NCBI GenBank assembly: GCA_003225005.1
Contig: QIAN01000048.1
Coordinates: 62,001 to 126,000 of the forward strand
Direction: 5' to 3'
DNA: 64,000 nucleotides
Origin: Acidobacteriota bacterium
GTDB lineage: Bacteria > Acidobacteriota > Terriglobia > Terriglobales > Acidobacteriaceae
The position numbers and the translations under genes were made by a program. Below are positions 9,764 to 17,974 of the stretch, piece by piece (position 1 is the stretch's first letter; every line of letters starts with the position of its first letter). Under the pieces are notes generated by a model, which had not been told where the DNA came from, ran no database searches, and saw only the letters and a list, made by a program, of their open reading frames with translations.

Positions 9764-10615
9764 TCACAACTTCAGGTTTTCGAATTCTCCCGTGAGCTGC
9801 TGGTGCCGAGCCCGTGCTGCTTCGACCAGGGCTCGGAAAATTGCGCGCGAGGGCTCGTCGTCATCCACGGACCGCTCCGGGTGCCATTGCACGGCCATGA
9901 CAAAGTGATCCAGAGAAGTTCCCTCCAGCGCCTCGACCATGCCGTCTTCATGACAGCGCGCTACCACTCTTAGGCCGTCTCCGATCACGTCCGCCGATTG
10001 ATGGTGAGAGGAATTTACTGGAATTACGACTGTTGCGCTCGCGCCCGGGGAAGCCGCTGGCTTCCGGTGGGCCGAATCCTCTCCGCGGGAGAACTGAACC
10101 TTCGCTGGAAGGCTGCCCCGTACGATCTCCGCCAGCACCGATTGGGGCGCAATGTCGACTTTGTGGGCGACCTTTACCTTCCGTCCTGCCTCGTGATTCA
10201 CAGTTGTTCGCAGGTCTTGGGGCAGGAAGTCGGGAATGTGCTGGATGAGCGAACCGCTACGGTAAACGTTCAAGCTTTGCAGGCCGTAGCAAATGCCGAG
10301 CACGGGCTTGCGCATGTTGTATGCATCCTGCAGCAGAACTTCGTCGACGGTATCGCGGCGCGGATCGGGGGCCGCGGTTTGGGAACAGCGTGCGGCATTG
10401 AACTTCGCGGGATCTACATCTGCCTTACTGCCAGGTAACAGCACCCCATCGCACTGTTCGATGATCTTCATCACTTCGGCAGGCGTCAGATCGAGCGGTA
10501 CGCGGATGGGTCTTCCCCCCGCCATCATTACCGCGCGCTGGTATTGCGGCAGGGCACGGTCGGCGTACTCGGGGTCGCCCGAGTGAGGAACCGGAATCGC
10601 AATCCGAGGGGGCAT
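9764..10615 (-). CDS. Class-I glutamine amidotransferase-like hydrolase (peptidase C26)
   Basis: A 283-residue protein from the ATG at 10615 (MPPRIAIPVP). It has the nucleophile elbow GICYGLQSLN with the catalytic Cys, and a late block VQWHPE carrying the His-Glu pair of the class-I triad. The pattern fits the gamma-glutamyl-gamma-aminobutyrate hydrolase family (PuuD-like, C26), which cleaves gamma-glutamyl amides in polyamine breakdown. No other polyamine catabolic gene is adjacent, so the natural substrate is uncertain. The frame is open to 10684, but similarity starts at the chosen Met. The segment around RGEDSAHRKPAASPGASATVVIPVNSSHHQ appears longer and more irregular than usual. Confidence 0.85.
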   Translation of the reverse strand: MPPRIAIPVPHSGDPEYADRALPQYQRAVMMAGGRPIRVPLDLTPAEVMKIIEQCDGVLLPGSKADVDPAKFNAARCSQTAAPDPRRDTVDEVLLQDAYNMRKPVLGICYGLQSLNVYRSGSLIQHIPDFLPQDLRTTVNHEAGRKVKVAHKVDIAPQSVLAEIVRGSLPAKVQFSRGEDSAHRKPAASPGASATVVIPVNSSHHQSADVIGDGLRVVARCHEDGMVEALEGTSLDHFVMAVQWHPERSVDDDEPSRAIFRALVEAARARHQQLTGEFENLKL

Positions 10616-10726
10616 CCTCTGATTGTAGCGTGAGGCCGATGGCACGAGAACCCTTGCCGGGACAGCAGAACCGTGGTTCGGCAAGGACTGAGCAGAATTA
10701 AGTCTTCGGCGCTGATCAGATTACAA

Positions 10727-11032
10727 TCAGCTGGCCCGCGAAATTGACGCCAGAGTTTTGGCTTGCCGATAATGCTGGATCTCCATGGCAAAAGCCAGTA
10801 CGAACACGATCAGGCCGGCAATTGCCGCCGTCGGCCAAGCGATGTGACGATAGGCGACAGTCATGTCAGGGCGCGTCCCGTGTAAACGCGACGCGATGAC
10901 CGTTCCGACGATCCCCACCAACAGACTCACCGCAAAGACGAGCAGCGTGCAGACAACGGTGACCAGCAAAACCCGCGCCAGCACGCCGTACCAGCGGGGC
11001 TCCCGGAGCTTGGAATCGGACCAGATGCTCAT
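10727..11032 (-). CDS. Small two-helix membrane protein
   Basis: A 101-residue protein with two long hydrophobic segments (about residues 17-48 and 68-84), linked by a loop containing GTRPDMTVAYRHIAWP. The pattern resembles small membrane proteins I have seen annotated as hypothetical in Acidobacteriota. There are no catalytic motifs and no function can be assigned. It is encoded on the same strand as the amidotransferase with a 111-base gap. Confidence 0.7.
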   Translation of the reverse strand: MSIWSDSKLREPRWYGVLARVLLVTVVCTLLVFAVSLLVGIVGTVIASRLHGTRPDMTVAYRHIAWPTAAIAGLIVFVLAFAMEIQHYRQAKTLASISRAS

Positions 11033-11239
11033 TCCCCATATGCCGATTCAAGTACTGTAGAATCAATAGCCTAGAATAGAGCCAAGCATTTCAAGCGATT
11101 CCATTCCAAAGGCTTCTCTCACACCGCTAATTCTTACAGAATCGGGATCAACTGTCCTCGGTTCCCGGGCTCTGACCACGCCGGCTCGCTGCTAGCCTCC
11201 GCAGTGTGGACTTGCCGCTAGTGTATAAAAGAAACAAAT

Positions 11240-11977
11240 ATGTCACAGGCCGCGCCCGCAATCACGCGAAGTCCCGCCGAGGTGGTCCGGCTGACACCGG
11301 TGTCCCAAGCCGGCAATGGAATTTGTTACGCCGTGGCCGGCGAGACTGCTGTGACTTCCATCGATCTGGAGCGCATGATTGCGGCGGTTCCGGCCAAAGT
11401 TGCCCGAGCGCTCGAACGTAAAGCTTACTACTTCGTACCGCTCACCGTATCCCATGGCGAGGAAACGTTGATCGCCGACCGATATGACGTCACCCTTAGT
11501 GACAACGCGGTTTGCCACCGCAACTTAAATCTCGGCGATTCACAATGCGTCTTCATCTCCACCCGCCTGATGGATGACAAGTTTTCTGTTGCCTTCGAGT
11601 TCTATATCAATGTGGGCCACGCTTTGGTCGAGCGGGTGGGCGTATCGAGTGACTTCAGTGAACTGGCTTGGAAGCAGGTCGGGGCAAGGATTCGAGGCGA
11701 GACTTCGCTGGACGCATGGGAGGCACGCAAACTGGCTACGGGCGATGGTCCCGATGCGGAGCGCTACCGGAACGAATACTTCGAGGCTACGTTTTCCGAC
11801 ACGATTTCCATTTACCTGCTATCGCTATATCTCGACATGGATTATTACGACTTGCGGGAGCGGGATTACCCCTTGCTGGCTCCCGCGGCGCTGGCGGAGC
11901 GTCTGAGGAAAGTGGCGGAGATGTTTCCGCCAAACCCCGGTTTTGACTTCGCGATTCTCTACAAGCGGCGCGCGTAG
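11240..11977 (+). CDS. Conserved hypothetical protein
   Basis: A 245-residue, probably cytoplasmic protein with no signal peptide or membrane span. The N-terminal 80 residues contain SIDLERMIAAVPAKVARALERKAYYFVPL; the C-terminal half is acidic and aromatic, with DTISIYLLSLYLDMDYYDLRERDYPLL and a terminal FPPNPGFDFAILYKRRA. I do not recognise a named domain. The well-balanced codon use and lack of a competing frame support a real gene. It stands alone: the gene upstream is divergent and the gene downstream convergent. I could not find a convincing Shine-Dalgarno; the start is the first ATG of the frame. Confidence 0.75.
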   Translation: MSQAAPAITRSPAEVVRLTPVSQAGNGICYAVAGETAVTSIDLERMIAAVPAKVARALERKAYYFVPLTVSHGEETLIADRYDVTLSDNAVCHRNLNLGDSQCVFISTRLMDDKFSVAFEFYINVGHALVERVGVSSDFSELAWKQVGARIRGETSLDAWEARKLATGDGPDAERYRNEYFEATFSDTISIYLLSLYLDMDYYDLRERDYPLLAPAALAERLRKVAEMFPPNPGFDFAILYKRRA

Positions 11978-12013
11978 AAGTTTCCCTGGAGTGCGCACTT
12001 TTTCGCATCCCGC

Positions 12014-12812
12014 TTACTTGCCAAGTGCGAAGTTCACCACGCTCGTCTGATTTCCGCTCACCGTGACAGATTTCTCCCATGCCTTGGATTCAGTGAAGAC
12101 TGGACGCTGCACCTCGCGTTCGGTCAAAACGTCGAAAGCTTTCTGTTTGTCCAGCACGGTCCAGCCTTCGTGCCATGCCACAATTTGATAGGTTGCCGGC
12201 GGCACGTCGGTGAATCGAAGCTTCCCGCTTTCATCGGTAACGGAGTAGTACGGGTGAACCATCATTTCTGCGTTCATCCAGGCGTGACCGCCGTTGCAGC
12301 GCAGATGAACCAATCCCGGCGACGACATGGTGCGAGAAATCAGACATCTGGTTGGGAAAAGGGAAGGGCAAGTTGAAAGTGGCCGCGCCTTCCATGTGAA
12401 ACGTGTGTAGACTGGCACCGGAACTCTGCATTTGGAGGGCTGCGTTTTCCGGGACCAGGAGAATGTGAGGAACGTAGTGAGAGTGCCGCTGCTCCAGGCG
12501 CCGGCGTTGCTCGGGCGCTTCCAAAGCCTTTCCGCTGGAAATATTTTTCAGGTAAACAACGGTGTTGGCTACGCCGCCTTGCGGACCGATGATCAGCCGC
12601 TCCAGATCAACCGTTTTTCTGGAATCAGGATTGCAGATTTGACGGATCCTTGGTGACCGGGAAGTCCAGAATGCGCGGCGCGGGGCCTGACCATTCTCGC
12701 TGCCGGAAATAGTTCCGCCATCTGTGACGGTGACCACTTTGTAATCACCTTGCGCCCCCGCCAAGGCGGCCGCGGCAAGCAAGAACGCCAGGAACAACAA
12801 ACCTTGACCCAC
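12014..12812 (-). pseudogene. Frameshifted secreted protein with carboxypeptidase-regulatory-like end
   Basis: A decayed gene. Reading from a GTG at 12812, a signal peptide (LLFLAFLLAAAALAGA) leads to DYKVVTVTDGGTISG. The good coding then shifts frame: WSGPAPRILDFPVTKDPS is in another frame near 12640-12690, NPDSRKTVDLERLIIGPQGGV returns to the first frame, and after NLPFPFPNQM (about 12350) the recognisable continuation (SRTMSSPGLVHLRCNGGHAW, then VTDESGKLRFTDVPPATYQI) lies in the other frame and runs to 12014. At least three single-base indels are needed. Intact relatives that I know in Acidobacteriota are periplasmic proteins with a cupredoxin-like or Ig-like fold. Their function is unknown. 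Sequencing error is possible, but neighbouring genes are clean. Confidence 0.75.
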
Positions 12813-13233
12813 TCGGCGGATTACAAATCTCCTAAGCGTCTGCGGTCAACGAAGCCTCCTTTTGACCGCGAGCTGGAATTTGGCCGTACGAGTTGCTTCC
12901 GCGGGCACGCGACGTACATCCCTGCTTGCGGGAAAGTGCTGCTCTAGGGGATCTAGATGAGGCAGGCAGCGCCTGTGTTTGCGGTCTTGCTGGTTCCAAA
13001 CCAAGAGAGGGGGAATCCGTCCGCCAAGACGGCTCTTACCCATTGGAACTCGCTCATTAAAGTGCGCCAACTTTGGGCAGAGGCCGAGATTCCCACGGTA
13101 TCTGACCTGAGGGTTACCGCGGATCGTTGCCACGCCTCTCGGATTTCGAATTGCCGTCCGTGGCTTCGATCGAGGGCCGGCCGGAAAGCAACAATCGCAA
13201 CTTCTCCGCCAAAACCTTACAATCGTTTCCTCC
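12813..13233. other. Intergenic stretch without recognisable gene
   Basis: About 420 bases between the decayed gene (minus) and ispE (plus). Short frames exist on both strands, but none shows protein-like composition or a family match. It presumably holds the ispE promoter; no convincing box pair was found. An AGGAGA 14 bases upstream of the decayed gene's GTG (near 12830) may be its old ribosome-binding site. Confidence 0.45.
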
Positions 13234-14190
13234 ATGCCAGTGACCGTCCGTTCTTTTGCGAAGATCAACCTTGGGTTGCGCATTGGCGCAGCGCGGGATG
13301 ACGGATTTCACGAATTGCTTACGGTTTATCAGACCATCGGCCTGCACGACTTGGTAAAGGTCGGGATTGAGCGTGGAACAGGTATTGAGATTCACTGCGC
13401 TGACCCGCGGGTGCCAACGGATGAATCGAACACCTGCTTTCGCACTGCGCAATCTACCCTGCGGGCGCTTGGACTGAAAGGTCGGGTCGTCATTGAAATT
13501 GACAAGCGATTACCGATACAGGGCGGACTGGGCGGAGCATCGGCAAACGCGGTGGCGGTGTTGTTGGGGCTGGAGCTGGCCTCGAAGAAGTCGTTGGGCG
13601 CGACGGAACGGCTAGCAATCGCAGCCGATGTTGGATCGGACCTGCCCCTGTTTTTGGTGGGCGGAGCGGTGCTGGGAGTTGGCCGCGGAGAACAGGTTTA
13701 TCCCCTCCCGGATTTACCGGCGACGGCGTGTGTGGTAGTGACTCCAGCAGTTGGGGTCTCCACTCCGAGAGCATTCGCGGAGTGGGATCGGAGGCAAAAA
13801 TTGACGCTCCCCGCACCATCCGATAGAATGTTGGAGTTCGGCCGCGCTGTTTCAGCGTGGCTGAGTGCAAGGTTTTACTCCGGTGCTCCTCGCAGAAGGG
13901 GCCAGGCCGAGAACCCGCTTCTCGACTTTGTCCGGGCCGGGATCGATAACGACTTCGAACGAGTCGTCTTTCATGAGTATCCCGAACTGTGCGAAGGCAA
14001 GCGTGCGCTGATCGATGCGGGCGCGGAATATGCGTCACTGTCAGGCTCCGGGTCGGCGGTATACGGACTTTTTGCGTCGCCCCCGGCTGCGCGACGGGCT
14101 GCGGCCCGGCTGGGGAAACAGGGCTGGACGGCGCATATTACCGTCACCCTGGGGCGAGGGCGGTACTGGCGAAGAATTTTTGATTGTTGA
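13234..14190 (+). CDS. ispE: 4-diphosphocytidyl-2-C-methyl-D-erythritol kinase
   Basis: IspE phosphorylates the 2-hydroxyl of 4-diphosphocytidyl-2-C-methylerythritol with ATP in the non-mevalonate isoprenoid pathway. The 318-residue protein is a GHMP kinase: SFAKINLGLRI at residues 7-17 contains the catalytic-site Lys, the ATP loop is LPIQGGLGGASANAVAVL (about residues 90-107), DVGSDLPLFL follows, and the late glycine motif is SLSGSGSAVYGLF. It opens a plus-strand housekeeping run. Its last codons (FDC and the stop) fall inside a palindromic repeat arm (14182-14207), so the extreme C-terminus seems to have been replaced or extended by repeat sequence. Confidence 0.93.
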   Translation: MPVTVRSFAKINLGLRIGAARDDGFHELLTVYQTIGLHDLVKVGIERGTGIEIHCADPRVPTDESNTCFRTAQSTLRALGLKGRVVIEIDKRLPIQGGLGGASANAVAVLLGLELASKKSLGATERLAIAADVGSDLPLFLVGGAVLGVGRGEQVYPLPDLPATACVVVTPAVGVSTPRAFAEWDRRQKLTLPAPSDRMLEFGRAVSAWLSARFYSGAPRRRGQAENPLLDFVRAGIDNDFERVVFHEYPELCEGKRALIDAGAEYASLSGSGSAVYGLFASPPAARRAAARLGKQGWTAHITVTLGRGRYWRRIFDC

Positions 14191-14259
14191 TTTTTGATGG
14201 TTGATTGACAATAGAAGCAGCCCGATCCGGGTGCAGTCAACAATCAAGAATCATCAATC
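14182..14259. repeat. Imperfect inverted repeat, TTGATTGTTGA type
   Basis: Arm 1 (14182-14207) matches the reverse complement of arm 2 (14234-14259) at 22 of 26 positions, with a 26-base spacer. Arm 1 covers the stop codon of ispE. It resembles dispersed palindromic elements of similar TTGATT-rich composition. It could fold as an RNA hairpin after ispE but has no T-tract. Confidence 0.7.
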
Positions 14260-14272
14260 GACAATGATTCAC

Positions 14273-14346
14273 TGGGCCGTCGACTAATGGTAGGTCAAGT
14301 GCCTTTGGAGCACTTTGTCTAGGTTCGAATCCTAGCGGCCCAGCCA
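14273..14346 (+). tRNA. tRNA-Gln (anticodon TTG)
   Basis: A cloverleaf can be drawn by hand. The acceptor stem TGGGCCG pairs with CGGCCCA (7 of 7), the D-loop contains ATGGTAGG, the anticodon stem AGTGC/GCACT encloses loop CTTTGGA with anticodon TTG, and the T-arm contains GGTTCGAATCC. Discriminator G and an encoded CCA follow (14343-14346). The T-first acceptor and the anticodon identify tRNA-Gln. It is flanked on both sides by imperfect palindromes. Confidence 0.95.
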
Positions 14347-14351
14347 GAAAC

Positions 14352-14433
14352 CAGCTGTCAGCCTGCAGCGATCCGTTCTCCGCTTGGGCAGGAGAGCCGA
14401 CGGCGTTCGTTGATGGCTGAAAGCTGACGGCTG
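14352..14433. repeat. Imperfect inverted repeat, CAGCTGTCAGC type
   Basis: Arm 1 (14352-14373) matches the reverse complement of arm 2 (14412-14433) at about 18 of 22 positions. The second arm consists of GCTGAAAGCTGACGGCTGA-like units and ends eleven bases before the prs start, so it may affect translation initiation. Similar short words occur near 40985 and 49278 in this window. Confidence 0.6.
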
Positions 14434-14444
14434 AGAGCTAACCT

Positions 14445-15476
14445 ATGGCAACTTTAGTCACGCCGACGGAGAAAGCCGAAAAGAAGGCGCCGCCTTTGCC
14501 GGAAGAAAAATCCGAGCGCAGGCCGCGTCCGCGCGTGGATGAGAAGTTCAAGATCTTCAGCGGCACGGCCAACGAGCCGCTGGCTGACGAGGTTTGTCAC
14601 TTCCTGGGCTTGCAGCGGGGCCAGGCACAGCTAACCCGCTTTGCCGATGGCGAGTGCTACGTGCAGATCCAGGAGAACGTCCGGGGGGCTGACGTATTCG
14701 TTATGCAGTCGACGTGCCGCCCCGTGGACAGCAATCTGATGGAGCTGTTGCTTATGATGGATGCACTGAAGCGAGCCTCAGCGCGCCGCATTACGGCCGT
14801 CATTCCCTACTTTGGTTATGCCCGACAGGACCGTAAAGACAAGCCGCGAGTGCCCATCTCAGCCAAGCTGGTGGCCGATGTTCTGACCACGGCCGGAGCG
14901 AACCGGGCGCTGATTGTGGACTTGCATACGCCTCAGTTACAGGGTTTTTTCAACATTCCGGTGGACCATTTATTTGCTTCTCCGGTGCTGGTAGACCATT
15001 TCAAAAGGCTGAATCTGCCGAACCTGACCGTGGTTTCGCCGGATGCAGGCGGCGTGGAGCGGGCCCGCTTTTTCGCCAAGAAAGTGGATGCGGCGCTGGC
15101 CATCGTCGACAAACGCCGCATGGAGATGAATGTCGCCGAAGTCATGAACGTCATCGGTGACGTGAACGGGCGTACCTGCTTGATCATCGACGATTTGATC
15201 GATACGGCGGGTACGCTGGTCAAAACGGCTGAGGCGTTGCTGCAAAACGGCGCGACGGATGTGTATGCCTGCTGCTCGCATCCGGTCCTTTCCGGGCCGG
15301 CGGTGGAGAACATCCAGAAATCGGCGCTTAAGGAAGTGGTGGTTACCAATACCGTGCCGCTGACCGAAGAGGCGAGTCATGAGCCCAAGATCAAGGTGCT
15401 CTCCATTGCGGGATTGATTGGCCGGGCAATTCAATCGATCCACGAGGAAACTTCGGTAAGCAAGTTATCTATGTAA
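14445..15476 (+). CDS. prs: Ribose-phosphate pyrophosphokinase
   Basis: Makes phosphoribosyl pyrophosphate from ribose 5-phosphate and ATP for nucleotide, His and Trp synthesis. The 343-residue protein has a charged, Lys/Pro-rich extension of about 33 residues that ordinary Prs lacks, then the conserved fold: KIFSGTANEPLADEV, the catalytic loop YARQDRKDKPR (about 125-135), the active-site DLHTPQLQGFF (about 159-169), and the PRPP-binding IIDDLIDTAGTL (about 247-258). No obvious Shine-Dalgarno precedes ATG 14445; an arm of the preceding palindrome lies there instead. A start within the extension cannot be excluded. It forms a tight run with rplY (12-base gap). Confidence 0.95.
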   Translation: MATLVTPTEKAEKKAPPLPEEKSERRPRPRVDEKFKIFSGTANEPLADEVCHFLGLQRGQAQLTRFADGECYVQIQENVRGADVFVMQSTCRPVDSNLMELLLMMDALKRASARRITAVIPYFGYARQDRKDKPRVPISAKLVADVLTTAGANRALIVDLHTPQLQGFFNIPVDHLFASPVLVDHFKRLNLPNLTVVSPDAGGVERARFFAKKVDAALAIVDKRRMEMNVAEVMNVIGDVNGRTCLIIDDLIDTAGTLVKTAEALLQNGATDVYACCSHPVLSGPAVENIQKSALKEVVVTNTVPLTEEASHEPKIKVLSIAGLIGRAIQSIHEETSVSKLSM

Positions 15477-15488
15477 GGAAAGAGACTT

Positions 15489-16244
15489 ATGGCTACTGCA
15501 ACTGAATCAAACATTCTGGAAGCGCAACCGCGAACCTCGGGAAACAAGAATGAAGCCCGCCGCGTGCGCGCGGGCGGTAAAATTCCTGGGGTGCTTTATG
15601 GTGCGGGCAAGGATTCGCTGCCCGTCAGCTTAGACCCGCGGCATGTGCTTCGGATTCTGCACTCCGAGAGCGGCCATAACACCATTTTCGATCTTGCCCT
15701 CAACGGCGGCGAGCGCACCAAGGCCATGATCGTGGATTGGCAATATGAGCCCATCAAAGGCCACCTGCTCCACATTGACCTGAAGCGCATCGCCATGGAT
15801 CGCATGCTGAAGGTTAGCGTGCCCGTCCTGCTCAAGGGCGAAGCCGAAGGCGTGAAGCAGCAGGGCGGAATTCTCGAACAGGTACTGCGCGAAGTGGAAG
15901 TGGAGTGCTTGCCTGGCGATATCCCAAGCCACATTGACGCGGATGTCAGCGATCTGGTGTTTGGCAAGGTGCTGCGCGTGTCGGATCTGCCTCGCGGCGA
16001 AAAGGTGAAGGTCCTGACCGATCCGAACCAAACCGTGGCGCACGTGACCACGGTGAAGGAAGAAGTTGTCGCGACGCCTGAAGCGGTGGCGGCGGAGGCA
16101 GGTGCCGTTCCGGCTGAGCCTGAAGTCATCAAGAAGGGTAAGCAGGAGACCGAGGCGGAGGGCGAAGCTGGCGAGGACAAGAAGGCCGAGAAGCCTGAGA
16201 AGCCTGAGAAGCCTGAGAAGCCTGAGAAGAAGGAGAAAAAATAG
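15489..16244 (+). CDS. rplY: 50S ribosomal protein L25/TL5 (Ctc type)
   Basis: Binds 5S rRNA in the large subunit. The long, two-domain form is present: an N-terminal L25 beta-barrel (about residues 1-95, including GKIPGVLYGAGK and ILHSESGHNTIFDL) and a C-terminal TL5 domain (about 100-190, including LKGEAEGVKQQGGILEQVL and ADVSDLVFGKVLRVSDL). The last 60 residues are a low-complexity acidic/Lys tail ending in repeated EKPEKP units. The prs-rplY-pth order is a conserved bacterial arrangement. AAGGAAAGAGAC directly upstream provides a ribosome-binding site. Confidence 0.95.
   Translation: MATATESNILEAQPRTSGNKNEARRVRAGGKIPGVLYGAGKDSLPVSLDPRHVLRILHSESGHNTIFDLALNGGERTKAMIVDWQYEPIKGHLLHIDLKRIAMDRMLKVSVPVLLKGEAEGVKQQGGILEQVLREVEVECLPGDIPSHIDADVSDLVFGKVLRVSDLPRGEKVKVLTDPNQTVAHVTTVKEEVVATPEAVAAEAGAVPAEPEVIKKGKQETEAEGEAGEDKKAEKPEKPEKPEKPEKKEKK
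16191..16226 (+). repeat. rplY: Four tandem 9-base repeats in the rplY tail
   Basis: AAGCCTGAG is repeated four times without a mismatch, encoding KPE units in the L25 tail. The exact DNA identity suggests recent slippage expansion, so copy number may vary between strains. Confidence 0.9.
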
Positions 16245-16260
16245 CCCCGTGGTTAGAGCT

Positions 16261-16299
16261 GCCGGGCCTTGCCCGGCTGGACAGCCGGGGCGGCTGTCC
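16261..16299. repeat. Two tandem perfect hairpins between rplY and pth
   Basis: GCCGGGC-ctt-GCCCGGC (16261-16277, 7-bp stem) is followed by GGACAGCC-ggggc-GGCTGTCC (16279-16299, 8-bp stem). There is no T-tract, so these are probably not classical terminators. The second may be a dispersed palindrome; either could modulate transcript stability between rplY and pth. Confidence 0.7.
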
Positions 16300-16316
16300 C
16301 CACATGGGATGGCAGC

Positions 16317-16904
16317 GTGAAACTCATCGTCGGCCTCGGCAATCCGGGTATCGAATATGAGTCCACGCCGCATAACTTGGGCTTTCTTGCGATCGACCGC
16401 ATCGCGGACGATCTCGGGCTGGAAGTGAGAAACCGGCAGTGCCGGGCGCTCACGGCACGGGCGGTGATGGGTGATGAGCCGGTGCTGCTGGCCAAGCCCG
16501 AGACTTTCATGAACCTGAGCGGGGATTCGGTCCGGGCGTTGGTAGCCAAGCATGGAGCCAAGCCGCAGTCGGACCTGATCGTAATTCAGGACGAACTGGA
16601 CTTTCCCTTGGGCACGTTGCGCATACATCGGCAGCGCAGTTCGGCAGGACATAACGGCATCGAGTCGATTATAGAGGCGTTAGGCACACAGGATTTTTTG
16701 CGCATCCGGATTGGCGTGGCGCCGGATCGCAAGGTGGAGGATGGTCAGCGTTATCTGCTATCGCCGATGCGCAAGGCAGAGCTCAAAATAGTGGGTGAAA
16801 TGCTCGATACCACGGCAGAAGCGGTCAAGACGATTTTGAAAGAAGGTCCCGCGGCGGCGATGAATCGGTTTAACCGCAAAGCGGAAGAGGAAAAAAAAGA
16901 TTAG
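16317..16904 (+). CDS. pth: Peptidyl-tRNA hydrolase
   Basis: Releases peptides from prematurely dropped peptidyl-tRNA. The conserved N-terminus KLIVGLGNPGIEYESTPHNLGF begins at the GTG at 16317, giving 195 residues, the usual length; the frame is open to an ATG at 16269 but that part is encoded by the hairpin repeats. Active-site features are the His in STPHNLGF, the Asp of DELDFPLG and SAGHNGIESI. It is the last enzyme gene before the rpsF-rpsR-rplI block and reads in the same direction as rplY. Confidence 0.94.
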   Translation: MKLIVGLGNPGIEYESTPHNLGFLAIDRIADDLGLEVRNRQCRALTARAVMGDEPVLLAKPETFMNLSGDSVRALVAKHGAKPQSDLIVIQDELDFPLGTLRIHRQRSSAGHNGIESIIEALGTQDFLRIRIGVAPDRKVEDGQRYLLSPMRKAELKIVGEMLDTTAEAVKTILKEGPAAAMNRFNRKAEEEKKD

Positions 16905-16985
16905 CCGCGGATTTACCGGGGTGAACACCTCATCTGAGATTTTCGCGACTGATCGGCCATGATCCGTGAAACATCTGTGGGTGAA
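16905..16985. repeat. Degenerate CCGCGGATTTAC-type dispersed repeat
   Basis: The pth-rpsF gap contains AGCCGCGGATTTACCGGGGTG at one end and GATCCGTGAAACATCTGTGGG at the other; the second, reverse complemented, resembles the first. Comparable phrases recur as intergenic palindromes in several bacterial phyla. Here it is degenerate. Identification is by memory of the motif and would need a genome search. Confidence 0.45.
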
Positions 16986-16999
16986 TTTGGAGACAGCGA

Positions 17000-17401
17000 A
17001 TGAATCGTACTTATGAATTGATGTTTATCGTTCGGCCCGACATGCTGGACGACGATCTGGACAAACTGGTTTCCACGCTGGAGTCGGCTGTAACCACTGC
17101 CGGTGGCGCCGTCAAGAGCGTAGAGCGCATGGGCAAACGTCGGCTGGCATACGCCGTGCGACGCTTTCACGATGGCATCTACATTTTGCTGACGGTCGAA
17201 GGCGGGGGGGCTGTGGTCCACGAACTGGAGCGCCGCCTGCGCGTGACCGAGCCCGTCATCAAGTTCCTCACCGTGAGGATTGACGAGGAGCAGAAGCGTC
17301 TGGACAAGATCAAGCAACTCCGCGAGTCGCGCAAGAAGGTGAGCCCCGCGCCTGCGGTGGAGGCTGCGCCCGCGGCTAGTGAAACTCCTGCCACGGCCTG
17401 A
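17000..17401 (+). CDS. rpsF: 30S ribosomal protein S6
   Basis: Small-subunit protein that pairs with S18 on 16S rRNA. The 133-residue product starts [15 protein letters not shown], has the typical [24 protein letters not shown] core and a C-terminal Ala/Pro-rich tail of about 30 residues. GGAGACAGCGA upstream serves as ribosome-binding site. It is followed by rpsR and rplI, the standard cluster; the ssb gene sometimes found between S6 and S18 is absent. Confidence 0.95.
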   Translation: MNRTYELMFIVRPDMLDDDLDKLVSTLESAVTTAGGAVKSVERMGKRRLAYAVRRFHDGIYILLTVEGGGAVVHELERRLRVTEPVIKFLTVRIDEEQKRLDKIKQLRESRKKVSPAPAVEAAPAASETPATA

Positions 17402-17493
17402 GCGGTATACCCCGGCAGGTCGGTGTGCAAATATTCAATGCGGCTTGTGGCCGCGCCGGAGAGATGAATTCCGGCCAGAAAGAAGGAGCCAGC

Positions 17494-17871
17494 ATGAGTG
17501 AAGAGACTAAAGCACCCGCGCCTGCGGTCGAAGGATCGGCCCCGAGTGAAAGGCCGCGATTCGATGGACCGCGCCACGATGGTCCCCGTTCTGGGCCGCG
17601 ATTCGGGAGCCGCTCGGGTCCCGGCGGACCACCGCGCGAAGGCGGACGCAAGTTTTTCCGGCGCAAGAAAGTCTGCAAGTTCTGCGTGGAAAAGATCGAG
17701 AACATCAACTACAAGGACTACCGCATGCTCGGGCAGTTCGTCGCTGAGAGCGGCAAGATCGTGCCGCGCCGGCTGACGGGCGTATGCACTCCGCATCAAC
17801 GGCGTCTTTCGACGGCGATCAAGCAGGCGCGCAACATTGCCTTGCTGCCGTTTGCAGGTGCAAGCCGCTGA
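17494..17871 (+). CDS. rpsR: 30S ribosomal protein S18
   Basis: Binds S6 in the platform of the 30S subunit. The ATG at 17494 is chosen because AAGGAGCC lies just upstream; this gives 125 residues. The first 50 residues are a Gly/Pro/Arg-rich extension with repeated DGPR-like units ([11 protein letters not shown]), absent from the roughly 75-residue standard S18. The conserved core follows: [21 protein letters not shown] and [21 protein letters not shown]. The paired Cys of CKFC suggests a zinc-binding form. The frame is open to 17425 without a ribosome-binding site. Confidence 0.94.
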   Translation: MSEETKAPAPAVEGSAPSERPRFDGPRHDGPRSGPRFGSRSGPGGPPREGGRKFFRRKKVCKFCVEKIENINYKDYRMLGQFVAESGKIVPRRLTGVCTPHQRRLSTAIKQARNIALLPFAGASR

Positions 17872-17974
17872 ACCAGGGCGACGCGGATTAGTCGGAGACC
17901 CAGCGCGCCGCCATCGATCCTTGATGAGGGGCCTCAGTACACGGCAGAAAAGTTCAACCATACGGAGTCATGAC

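Noticed and set aside
15630-16652. A 340-codon minus-strand frame opposite rplY and pth
   Set aside because: It is a shadow of two conserved genes, with Leu/Arg runs from the repeat tail.
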